From an uncultured Oscillibacter sp. (GTDB taxonomy: Bacteria; Bacillota; Clostridia; Oscillospirales; Oscillospiraceae): DNA of 10,583 nt. Below, piece by piece: positions 1 to 5,989 of this stretch; the first letter of the stretch is position 1; each line of letters begins with the position of its first letter. The position numbers were made by a program, and so were the translations under genes. Location of the stretch: the NCBI GenBank assembly GCA_900542115.1, contig UQMC01000068.1, positions 1 to 10,583 on the forward strand. Direction: 5' to 3'. Under the pieces are notes generated by a model that saw nothing but the letters and a program-made list of their open reading frames with translations, did not search any database and had not been told where the DNA came from.

Positions 1-369
1 GCGGGTGCCGCAGATGGCGTGGTCACCGTAAAAGGCACAGTTATTGTGCAGCAGCGACAGCGTGTGAAACCCGTTCTTTTCGCAGAACGTGCGGAACTTT
101 GCCGCGGTGGCCCACCAGTAATCATGATTTCCCTTGATGAGATATTTCTGACAGGGAAACTGCTCTAAAAAGCGAAAATCCTCTGTCGATTCCTCCAGTG
201 TCATGCCCCAAGAGGTATCCCCCGCCAGCACCAGCACATCCTCGGCCTTCAGCCGGCTCAGTGAGGCGTGTATTCGCTCCGTATAGTTTTCCCAAGCGGA
301 GCCGAACACCTCCATGGACTTGTTGCTGTTCAGGGACAGGTGCAGATCACCCATGGCATAAAGCGCCAC
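1..369 (-). CDS. Calcineurin-like metallophosphoesterase, partial (C-terminus beyond window)
   Basis: The first 123 residues of a predicted metal-dependent phosphohydrolase are present; the rest lies beyond the left edge. The metallophosphoesterase signature is clear: GDLHLS (D8, H10), then LAGDTSWG (D51), then KGNHDYWW (N81, H82, D83). These supply ligands for the usual two-metal centre. The GTG start at 369-367 is chosen because AGGAGG sits five bases upstream and the D-x-H motif then falls at residues 8-10, as is normal for the family. The compact form resembles the clostridial predicted phosphohydrolases of the COG1768 type, from memory. The physiological substrate (phosphoprotein, nucleotide or other) cannot be read from sequence. 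The gap to the upstream thrC stop is only 30 bases with no terminator visible, so it is probably the distal gene of the lepB-thrC operon. No signal peptide is visible, which suggests a cytoplasmic protein. Confidence 0.85.
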   Translation of the reverse strand, partial: MALYAMGDLHLSLNSNKSMEVFGSAWENYTERIHASLSRLKAEDVLVLAGDTSWGMTLEESTEDFRFLEQFPCQKYLIKGNHDYWWATAAKFRTFCEKNGFHTLSLLHNNCAFYGDHAICGTR

Positions 370-399
370 GGCGCACCTCCTTTCAATTTTGAGTTCGTC

Positions 400-1887
400 T
401 TATTTTAAAAAGTCCAGCACCGCCGTTTCCATGGCCTGCTTTTCCACCGTCTTATCAAAACGGCGCGGCTTTCCCCGCAGCGCCGCCAGACGCTGGGGCA
501 CCGGCACGCCGGTGGCCTCGTGAAGCTGGTCCAGCAGCTCCAATCCGCTGCCGACAGGCGTTTTCCCGATGGCAGTCAGCACCGGGCCGCAGAATTTATA
601 AGGTGACGCCGTGGAAACAAACACCGTCAGCGTTTTATCGCTGGAGGCGCGGCGGTACTGCTCCATGACCTGTGCCGCCACAGCCGTGTGCGTATCAATG
701 AGATAGCCATACTCCCGCTCATACGCGCCGACAGTGGCCTCCGTTTCCTCCTCGCCGCAGAAGCCGCCCCAGAATTCCTCCGCCAGCTTTGTTTTGACAG
801 CATCGGACACCTCATAGCGTCCCGTTTTGCCGAGAGCCTCCATATAGCCCCGTACTTCTTCATCGTTCTCTCCGGTGAAGTAAAACAGCAGCCGCTCCAG
901 ATTGCTGGATATCAGAATGTCCATAGAGGGACTGACCGTGGTATGGAATGGCCGGTTCCGGTCATAAATGCCGGTACGCAGGAAATCCGTCAGCACATTG
1001 TTGCTGTTGGACGCGCAGATCAGCTTCCCCACCGGCAGGCCCATGCGCTTAGCGTAATACGCCGCCAGAATATCCCCGAAGTTGCCGGTGGGGACGCAGA
1101 AATTCACCTTATCCCCCATGGTGATGGCTCCGTCCCGCACCAAATCGCAGTAGGCCGAAATATAATAGACTACCTGCGGCAAAATTCTTCCCCAGTTAAT
1201 CGAGTTCGCGGAGGACAGAAAATACCCCCGTTTGTCCAGCTCCGCCCGCAAGGCCTCATCCGAAAAAATGCGCTTGACACCGGACTGTGCATCGTCAAAG
1301 TTGCCGATGACCGCGCGGACATCCACGTTTTCGCCCCCCTGCGTCACCATCTGGGCCTCCTGCACCGGGGAAACACCGTCCTTGGGGTAATAGACCTGAA
1401 TCCGGGTCTGGGGCACATCCGCAAATCCGGCCATAGCGGCCTTGCCGGTATCGCCGGAGGTAGCCGCCAGAATGCAGGCTGTCCGCTTTTCACCGGTCTT
1501 CCGCAAAGCGGCGGACAAAAGCTGCGGCAGCATTTGCAGGGCCATATCCTTGAACGCGGACGTAGGGCCGTGCCACAGCTCCAGACAATAGGTATTCTCC
1601 GTCACGCGCCTGACCGGCGCCGCAGCGGGATCGTCAAACTGCTCCGGGCCGTAGGCGCGCTGTCCGAAGGTCAGCAGCTCCTCCTCCGTATAGTCGGTCA
1701 GATACAGCGCCATGACCTTTGCCGCCCGATGGGCATAATCCATCGGCATTAGGCTTTCCAAAAAGGCCCGGTCGATCTGCGGGATAGTCTTGGGCGTCAG
1801 CAGTCCGCCATCGCGGCTCAACCCCATCTTCACAGCCTCCGCCGCAGAAAGGGACACACTCTTGTCCCGCGTGCTGAAATACTCCAT
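400..1887 (-). CDS. thrC: Threonine synthase (PLP-dependent)
   Basis: A 495-residue enzyme predicted to convert O-phosphohomoserine to threonine and phosphate, the last step of threonine synthesis, in the cytoplasm. The N-terminus (MEYFSTRDKSVSLSAAEAV, then LSRDGGLL) is typical of the long, E. coli-like class. HGPTSAFKD carries the likely PLP-binding lysine K113. AATSGDTGKAA (about 142-151) is the phosphate/PLP loop. SSANSINWGRILPQ and PTGNFGD follow as conserved blocks. The frame stays open a further 68 codons upstream, but that stretch is antisense-like and unrelated to the family. The ATG at 1887 has AAGGAGGAG at good spacing, so that start is chosen. It follows yraN by 25 bases, with no T-box or other leader, which points to co-transcription rather than threonine-specific attenuation at this site. 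No hom or thrB gene lies nearby. Confidence 0.95.
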   Translation of the reverse strand: MEYFSTRDKSVSLSAAEAVKMGLSRDGGLLTPKTIPQIDRAFLESLMPMDYAHRAAKVMALYLTDYTEEELLTFGQRAYGPEQFDDPAAAPVRRVTENTYCLELWHGPTSAFKDMALQMLPQLLSAALRKTGEKRTACILAATSGDTGKAAMAGFADVPQTRIQVYYPKDGVSPVQEAQMVTQGGENVDVRAVIGNFDDAQSGVKRIFSDEALRAELDKRGYFLSSANSINWGRILPQVVYYISAYCDLVRDGAITMGDKVNFCVPTGNFGDILAAYYAKRMGLPVGKLICASNSNNVLTDFLRTGIYDRNRPFHTTVSPSMDILISSNLERLLFYFTGENDEEVRGYMEALGKTGRYEVSDAVKTKLAEEFWGGFCGEEETEATVGAYEREYGYLIDTHTAVAAQVMEQYRRASSDKTLTVFVSTASPYKFCGPVLTAIGKTPVGSGLELLDQLHEATGVPVPQRLAALRGKPRRFDKTVEKQAMETAVLDFLK

Positions 1888-1912
1888 AAAATTGCTCTCC
1901 TCCTTCAAGGAA

Positions 1913-2269
1913 CTAAATAAAGGCATTTTCAATATAGTTGATGCGAAGCTGTCCGTTCTCCTCGTAGACCTCCGCCACATCAAAGCGGGCAGGTGCGTCC
2001 AACTCCTGCTGGGAAAGATACATCTCCGCAGCGCTGCGGAGGCGCTGCTGCTTGCGGCTGTCCACAAATTCCCGGGGCAGCGCGATAGCACTGCTTCCCC
2101 GGAGCTTTACTTCCACAAAGCACAGCGTTCCCTGCCGGTCCCTGGCCACCAGATCCAACTCCCCGAACCGGCAGCGCCACTGGCTTGCCAGCAGCGTATA
2201 GCCTCTTTGCCGCAGATAGCGGGCCACTGCGGCCTCGCCCCGGTTTCCGGCCCGGCTGGTCTCACCCAC
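1913..2269 (-). CDS. yraN: YraN/UPF0102 family nuclease-fold protein
   Basis: A 118-residue protein of the UPF0102 (YraN) family. The family has a restriction-endonuclease-like fold, and its biological role is not firmly settled. The N-terminal G-x-x-GE motif (GNRGEAAVARYL, E12) is present. The PD-(D/E)xK-like core FGELDLVA (E37, D39), followed by CFVEVK (E53, K55), is complete, so nuclease-type metal chemistry is possible. A late FDV motif (97-99) also matches the family. Length is normal at about 115-125 residues. It starts at a GTG (2269-2267) that overlaps the end of rnhB by eight bases, preceded by GGAGGCGAGG, so translational coupling to rnhB is likely. Pairing of rnhB with yraN is common in bacteria and supports a link to nucleic-acid metabolism, though not a specific substrate. 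Stop codon is TAG. Confidence 0.92.
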   Translation of the reverse strand: MGETSRAGNRGEAAVARYLRQRGYTLLASQWRCRFGELDLVARDRQGTLCFVEVKLRGSSAIALPREFVDSRKQQRLRSAAEMYLSQQELDAPARFDVAEVYEENGQLRINYIENAFI

Positions 2270-2888
2270 GGCGCCTCGCCTCCCATTTTTTCAGGAATGT
2301 TTCCCGATGCTCCGGGCATGGCCCATACCGGTCCAGCATTTGATAGTGGAGCTTCGTACCGTAGCCCTTGTGCTTGGCAAACTGGTACTGGGGATATTGC
2401 TTGTCCAACACCTCATCTACATAGCGGTCCCGGCTGACCTTTGCCAGAATGGAGGCCGCCGCGATAGAGGCGCTTTTCCCGTCGCCGCCTACGATGAGGC
2501 AGTGCGGCGTTTCAATGGCGTACCGGCTGCCGTGGTCCCGGTTCCCATCGATCAGGGCCAGCTCCGGCCGAAGGGACAGTCCGTCGATGGCCCGCTGCAT
2601 GACCAGCATCCGGGCGTTGAGAATGTCCATTTCGTCGATCTCCGCCGCCTCGACCCGGGCCACACTCCAAGCCGCTGCCTGTGCGGTGATAATCTCGTAC
2701 AGTGCCTCCCGCTTTTTCTCCGTCAGCTTCTTGGAATCGTTCAGTCCCGGAATGTCCAGCTCCCGGGGCAGAATCACAGCGGCGGCGTATACCGGCCCCA
2801 TCAGCGGCCCGGCTCCGGCCTCGTCCACCCCGCAGACCGTCTCCGCGCCCTCGCGCCACGCGGCCCGTTCATACTCCCAAAGCTCCAT
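2262..2888 (-). CDS. rnhB: Ribonuclease HII
   Basis: Predicted RNase HII, which cuts the RNA strand of RNA/DNA hybrids and nicks at single ribonucleotides embedded in DNA, starting excision repair. Numbered from the upstream ATG at 2894, the carboxylates are D24 and E25 (GVDEAG), D116 (LIDGN) and D138 (GGDGK). SKKLTEKKRE and HKGYGT are also intact, so it should be catalytically competent. Oddity: the usual GRG substrate-recognition motif reads GAG (residues 27-29), read directly from codons GGA GCC GGG. Two in-frame ATGs compete. The one at 2888 has GGAG seven bases upstream, while the one at 2894 has GGAG only one base away, so 2888 is preferred, removing Met-Asp and giving 208 residues. The gap to the ylqF stop is 42 bases. 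The 3' end overlaps yraN by eight bases. Confidence 0.95.
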   Translation of the reverse strand: MELWEYERAAWREGAETVCGVDEAGAGPLMGPVYAAAVILPRELDIPGLNDSKKLTEKKREALYEIITAQAAAWSVARVEAAEIDEMDILNARMLVMQRAIDGLSLRPELALIDGNRDHGSRYAIETPHCLIVGGDGKSASIAAASILAKVSRDRYVDEVLDKQYPQYQFAKHKGYGTKLHYQMLDRYGPCPEHRETFLKKWEARRRG

Positions 2889-2930
2889 GTCCATACTCCA
2901 TAGCTGCCCTGCGGCAGTCTTCCCTCTTTT

Positions 2931-3803
2931 TTATTCCGGCAGCTCCAATGTAAAGCGTCCCAGCTTGCCGGAGCGGAACTCGTCCAGCAGGATCTTCGCC
3001 ATGCGCTCCGTGTCTACCTCGCCGCCTGAAATAAGAAAGCCCCGCTTTTTTCCCGCTGCCTCCAGCAGACGGTAGCCGTAGGCAATGTCATTTTCCTCTG
3101 TCTCCCGCTCCGGCAGAGCAGTCAGCTTATAGCCGCCCTTCAGCGCATCGGAATAATGCTGCCCCAGATAGCACATCAGGTGGCAGCCCAGCGTTTCCAC
3201 ATCTAAAATATCGTCCTTCACCGCGCCGGTGTAGGCCAGATTCATGCCGACGCTCTGGTCATCAAATTTCGGCCAGAGGATGCCCGGCGTGTCCAGCAGC
3301 TCCAAATTGCGGTCAATGGGGACCCACTGTTTCGAGCGGGTGACGCCGGGACGGTCCTCCGTCTTTGCGGTCTTGCGGCCTGCCACCTTGTTGATAAACG
3401 TGGATTTCCCTACATTGGGGATTCCCAAAATCATCACCCGCACCACACGGCCGGTCATGCCGCGCTCAGCGTAGGCCCGGAGCTTATTCGCCAGCAACTC
3501 CCGCACGGCTCCGGCAAATTTTGCCGTACCGACACCGCTTTTGGCGTCCGACTCCAGCACAGCGTAGCCCTTGGCCTTAAAATGCTCCGCCCAGCGCTTC
3601 GTCCCCTCCGGGTCCGCCTGATCCACCCGGTTCAGCACTACCATGCGGGGCTTGCCCGCCGTCAGCTCGTCCACATCCGGGTTCCGGCTGGAAATTGGAA
3701 TGCGCGCATCCAGTATCTCGCATACTGCGTCCACATTTTTGATCTGCTCGGCGATCATCCGCCGGGTCTTGGTCATGTGGCCGGGATACCATTGAATATT
3801 CAT
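2931..3803 (-). CDS. ylqF: Ribosome biogenesis GTPase YlqF/RbgA
   Basis: A 290-residue circularly permuted GTPase of the YlqF/RbgA family, required in Bacillus subtilis for late assembly of the 50S subunit. The permuted motif order is visible. G4-like NRVD (58-61) and G5-like SDAKSG (85-90) come first, then the P-loop GIPNVGKST (127-135), G2 RPGVTR (151-156) and G3 DTPG (171-174), followed by the C-terminal RNA-binding helical domain. The N-terminus MNIQWYPGHMTKTRR is the family hallmark and fixes the start. The G4 motif has arginine where NKxD has lysine, a conservative change. The ATG at 3803 shares one base with the lepB stop (TAATG), so the two are probably translationally coupled. Its place beside lepB, rnhB and rplS matches the known Firmicute neighbourhood. 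Confidence 0.96.
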   Translation of the reverse strand: MNIQWYPGHMTKTRRMIAEQIKNVDAVCEILDARIPISSRNPDVDELTAGKPRMVVLNRVDQADPEGTKRWAEHFKAKGYAVLESDAKSGVGTAKFAGAVRELLANKLRAYAERGMTGRVVRVMILGIPNVGKSTFINKVAGRKTAKTEDRPGVTRSKQWVPIDRNLELLDTPGILWPKFDDQSVGMNLAYTGAVKDDILDVETLGCHLMCYLGQHYSDALKGGYKLTALPERETEENDIAYGYRLLEAAGKKRGFLISGGEVDTERMAKILLDEFRSGKLGRFTLELPE

Positions 3804-4387
3804 TACCAGATCACTCCGATTCGCTTAAAATCACGTTTTTCCGTCTCAGAATCCGGCCCCGGGAAAATCAGGACCGCCGCCTTGCCGATAACGTACCGGG
3901 TATCCACCGTTCCCAGCCGGTAATCCCGGCTGTCGCTGGAGCCGTTGCGGTTATCACCCATAACAAAAACAGAGCCCTCCGGCACTGTCAGCGGGAATTC
4001 CGTTCCCTCAGCAGTATAGGTCGGCTCCCGGATGTAAGGCTCCTCCAGCGCCGCACCGTCCACATATACGATACCTTCATCAAAATCAATATCCACTGTC
4101 TGCCCGCCCACGGCAATGACCCGCTTTACGATGGGCTCATTGTCAAAGGCGCCGTCCTTCCGCAAAATCACAATATCGCCGTATTGATAATTATGATAGA
4201 GCAAGGAATCAACCACCAGCAGGCGGTCATTGTCCTGCAGCGTGTCCAGCATGGAGTGCCCATCCACGCCCACCAGCCGAATCACTAACGTAAACAGCAG
4301 CACCACTGCCAGCACAGACCCTACAAGCGCCTGTATCCAATCATAGATATCCCGGCCCCTGACTACGGTCTTTTCCTGTTCCTGCAT
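3803..4387 (-). CDS. lepB: Signal peptidase I
   Basis: A 194-residue type I signal peptidase (S26) that removes signal peptides from secreted proteins at the outer face of the membrane. A short cytoplasmic N-terminus is followed by one membrane anchor at about residues 16-40. Box B GHSMLDTLQ gives the nucleophile S45. KRVIAVGG gives the general-base lysine K88. MGDNRNGSSDSR (143-154) is box E. This single-anchor, roughly 190-residue form is the common Gram-positive type. The frame opens 12 codons earlier, but the ATG at 4387 is preferred because AAGGAAG lies seven bases upstream and the strong promoter at 4440-4468 gives a leader of about 46 bases to it. It is the first gene of the proposed lepB-ylqF-rnhB-yraN-thrC-phosphoesterase operon. 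Its stop overlaps the ylqF start by one base. Confidence 0.95.
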   Translation of the reverse strand: MQEQEKTVVRGRDIYDWIQALVGSVLAVVLLFTLVIRLVGVDGHSMLDTLQDNDRLLVVDSLLYHNYQYGDIVILRKDGAFDNEPIVKRVIAVGGQTVDIDFDEGIVYVDGAALEEPYIREPTYTAEGTEFPLTVPEGSVFVMGDNRNGSSDSRDYRLGTVDTRYVIGKAAVLIFPGPDSETEKRDFKRIGVIW

Positions 4388-4439
4388 GGCAAATCTTCCT
4401 TTCCCTGTTCCTGTAAAATGCACATAGATTCAGTTTGTT

Positions 4440-4468
4440 ATTATAGCAAAGAAAATGCCGTATCACAA
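4440..4468 (-). promoter_or_regulatory. Sigma-A type promoter of the lepB operon
   Basis: Read on the minus strand there is a -35 box TTGTGA (4468-4463, four of six to consensus), a 17-base spacer and a perfect -10 box TATAAT (4445-4440). The -10 is preceded by TGC, an extended -10 element. Transcription should start near 4433, giving a leader of about 46 bases before lepB. It lies just downstream of the rplS terminator, so the lepB operon seems uncoupled from rplS. This is the best-formed promoter for the six-gene minus-strand block; no other terminator or strong promoter was seen inside that block. Confidence 0.8.
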
Positions 4469-4491
4469 GGGCTGCGGCGGATTTTTATAAC

Positions 4492-4516
4492 AAAAAAAGA
4501 GAGGCGAAAGCCTCTC
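4492..4516 (-). terminator. Intrinsic terminator after rplS
   Basis: On the minus strand a seven-base-pair stem GAGAGGC/GCCTCTC with a four-base TTTC loop is followed directly by seven Ts (4498-4492). It begins about 25 bases after the rplS stop and should end the L19 message. No gene on the plus strand needs it. Confidence 0.9.
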
Positions 4517-4541
4517 CTTTTCTGTTGAATCAAAAAGCTGC

Positions 4542-4883
4542 TTACAGCTTCTCCTTGACCTTGGCGCCCTTGCCGACGCGGCTGCGCAGATAGTACAGCT
4601 TCGCACGGCGGACCTTACCGTTGCGGACCACCTCAATGTGGTCGATAGAGGGAGAATGAATGGGGAACACCTTCTCCACGCCAACGCCGTAGGAAATGCG
4701 GCGGACGGTGATGGTTTCCTCAATGCCGCCGTGCTTCTTGGCAATGACAGTGCCCTCGAACACCTGAATACGCTCGCGGGAACCTTCCTTGACCTTAACG
4801 TGGACACGGACGGTGTCGCCCACCTGAACGTTGGCGGTCTCCTTCTGCAGGGCTTCCTTGTTCAATTCCTTAATGAGATCCAT
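4542..4883 (-). CDS. rplS: 50S ribosomal protein L19
   Basis: A 113-residue ribosomal protein L19, a component of the large subunit near the interface with the small subunit. The whole sequence matches the family: [28 protein letters not shown] near the N-terminus, the arginine-rich [18 protein letters not shown] centre and a basic [12 protein letters not shown]-terminus. Length is normal. The start at 4883 is supported by AGGAGG eight bases upstream. It has its own promoter, a structured leader and a terminator, so it appears to be a single-gene unit. In many Firmicutes rplS lies close to ylqF and rnhB, and here lepB sits between them. The leader suggests autoregulation by the protein, as for other ribosomal protein leaders; that is inference. 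Confidence 0.98.
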   Translation of the reverse strand: MDLIKELNKEALQKETANVQVGDTVRVHVKVKEGSRERIQVFEGTVIAKKHGGIEETITVRRISYGVGVEKVFPIHSPSIDHIEVVRNGKVRRAKLYYLRSRVGKGAKVKEKL

Positions 4884-4912
4884 GGATTTTTCCTCCTGTT
4901 AGTAGGCGTGCA

Positions 4913-4957
4913 TGCCGCTTTTTATGCACAATGGCGCACTTTTGCGCGTGCACGGCA
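4913..4957 (-). promoter_or_regulatory. Structured rplS leader hairpin (candidate L19 leader)
   Basis: The leader of about 95 bases before rplS contains a long nested hairpin on the minus strand. Three five-base stems stack: TGCCG/CGGCA, TGCAC/GTGCA and GCGCA/TGCGC, closed by an AAAG loop. The 3' side carries two internal bulges, CATT and TAAAAAG. All 15 pairs are Watson-Crick. Upstream, GGCGG-TCCT-CTGCC can form a rival hairpin that would consume the CTGCC of the main stem. Position and form fit a ribosomal-protein leader; an L19 leader family is known in Firmicutes, but I cannot confirm that this matches its consensus. The ribosome binding site (about 4892-4897) stays outside the hairpin. 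Confidence 0.6.
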
Positions 4958-4984
4958 GAGGACCGCCCTTTGTTAAGCCATAGT

Positions 4985-5013
4985 AGAATACCATAAAGTC
5001 AAGCGAATTGCAA
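4985..5013 (-). promoter_or_regulatory. Probable rplS promoter
   Basis: On the minus strand there is a -35-like TTGCAA (5013-5008), a 17-base spacer and a -10-like TATTCT (4990-4985) with TGG before it (extended -10). Each box matches four of six consensus bases. The predicted start is near 4978, which places the whole hairpin leader in the transcript. It lies just after the ttcA stop, with no terminator between, so read-through from ttcA may also contribute. Confidence 0.55.
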
Positions 5014-5021
5014 GGATTTTT

Positions 5022-5915
5022 TTACAATTCCCGCTCTTTTTCCTCGTTCTCCCCCTCGCCCGCAAACCAGTCCGGATGCTCATAGAGCTCTGTAAAGGAG
5101 TGGAACACCCCATGGTGCTTGAAGCCGGGGAATGTGTCGATCTGAACACCATTGATGCCCTGAAAAATGCTCTTTTCAATGTTGGGATTGTTTTTCCGCA
5201 GCTCCCGCAGCAGAAATTTGATTTCCTGACGCTTGCTGTGGCCCACACCGTCACCGGCGGCGTCCCGTTCCTCCGTAAAGTGGCAGGCACACTGCAAAAA
5301 TTGCAGGTGGTTGTAATTCTTCCATGCGATGACCGCGTCCTCATGTACGCAGTACAGCGGCCGAATCAGCTCCATACCGGGGAAGTTTTTGCTGCGGAGC
5401 TTCGGCGGCATGGCCTGCAGCTGTCCGCCGTAAAAAAGGCCCATGACCGTTGTTTCCACAACGTCGGAAAAATGGTGCCCCAGTGCGATCTTGTTGCAGC
5501 CAAGCTCCTGTGCCTTGGCATAGAGGAAGCCCCGGCGCATCCGGGCGCAGAGATAACAGGGATTTTTCTCCGCGCTGACAGTAACATTGAAAATATCGCT
5601 GTCAAAAATCGTAATGGGAATCCCCAGCAGCGCGACATTATCTTCAATGAGCTTTCGGTTTTCCGGCTTGTAGCCGGGGTCCATGACCATAAACGCCAGC
5701 TCAAAGGGACGATCTGTGTGACGCTGAAGCTCCTGCATCAGCTTTGCCAGCATAACAGAATCCTTGCCGCCGGAAATGCACACGGCGATTTTATCGCCGG
5801 GAGACACCAGCTCATACCGCTTTACCGCAGCGATAAACGGATTCCAAATAGATTTTCGATAGGTTTTAATGAGACTGCGCTCTGCAATCTCCTGCGGTGT
5901 CAATTCCCGGGACAT
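5022..5915 (-). CDS. TtcA-family tRNA 2-thiocytidine biosynthesis protein
   Basis: A 297-residue PP-loop ATPase of the TtcA family; in E. coli TtcA thiolates cytidine 32 of some tRNAs using an Fe-S cluster. The P-loop SGGKDS is at 48-53. The first cysteine pair, CYLC (C120, C123), is followed by ARMRRGFLY. GHHFSDVVETTVMGLFYGGQ and AMPPKLRSK are close to TtcA blocks, so TtcA is favoured over TilS. The second cysteine site is CAC (C209, C211) rather than CxxC; one of these probably serves as the third cluster ligand. The C-terminal tail is highly charged. AGGAGG lies four bases before the ATG at 5915. A possible own promoter overlaps the 3' end of cls. Substrate nucleotide is inferred from family only. 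Confidence 0.88.
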   Translation of the reverse strand: MSRELTPQEIAERSLIKTYRKSIWNPFIAAVKRYELVSPGDKIAVCISGGKDSVMLAKLMQELQRHTDRPFELAFMVMDPGYKPENRKLIEDNVALLGIPITIFDSDIFNVTVSAEKNPCYLCARMRRGFLYAKAQELGCNKIALGHHFSDVVETTVMGLFYGGQLQAMPPKLRSKNFPGMELIRPLYCVHEDAVIAWKNYNHLQFLQCACHFTEERDAAGDGVGHSKRQEIKFLLRELRKNNPNIEKSIFQGINGVQIDTFPGFKHHGVFHSFTELYEHPDWFAGEGENEEKEREL

Positions 5916-5961
5916 AGCTCCTCCTGTGCGTTGTTTTTTAATGTGCGTTAAGCAGTTTTAC

Positions 5962-5989
5962 TTTATAGCCAGATGGCGCCCAGTTTCAA
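5962..5989 (-). promoter_or_regulatory. Possible ttcA-family gene promoter overlapping the cls stop
   Basis: On the minus strand there is TTGAAA (5989-5984, five of six), a 16-base spacer and TATAAA (5967-5962, five of six). The -10 box contains the cls stop codon. The predicted start near 5955 gives a leader of about 40 bases to the TtcA-family gene. No terminator separates cls from it, so co-transcription from cls is also possible. Confidence 0.45.

Noticed and set aside
1888..1912. T-box or other threonine-responsive leader before thrC
   Set aside because: The 25-base gap is too short and holds only the ribosome binding site.
1888..2091. 68-codon N-terminal extension of thrC
   Set aside because: It overlaps yraN in another frame, is not family-like, and the ATG at 1887 has a strong ribosome binding site.
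4388..4423. 12-codon N-terminal extension of lepB
   Set aside because: The AAGGAAG site lies inside it and fits the ATG at 4387 better; signal peptidases need no such extension.
4991..5002. TTGACT as the rplS -35 box
   Set aside because: It is the closer match to TTGACA, but no acceptable -10 box lies 16-18 bases downstream; TTGCAA with TATTCT gives a coherent pair.
5292..5306. Inverted repeat CTGCAA-AAA-TTGCAG
   Set aside because: It lies inside the conserved coding region of the TtcA-family gene, has a three-base loop and no T-run, so it is probably codon-driven chance.
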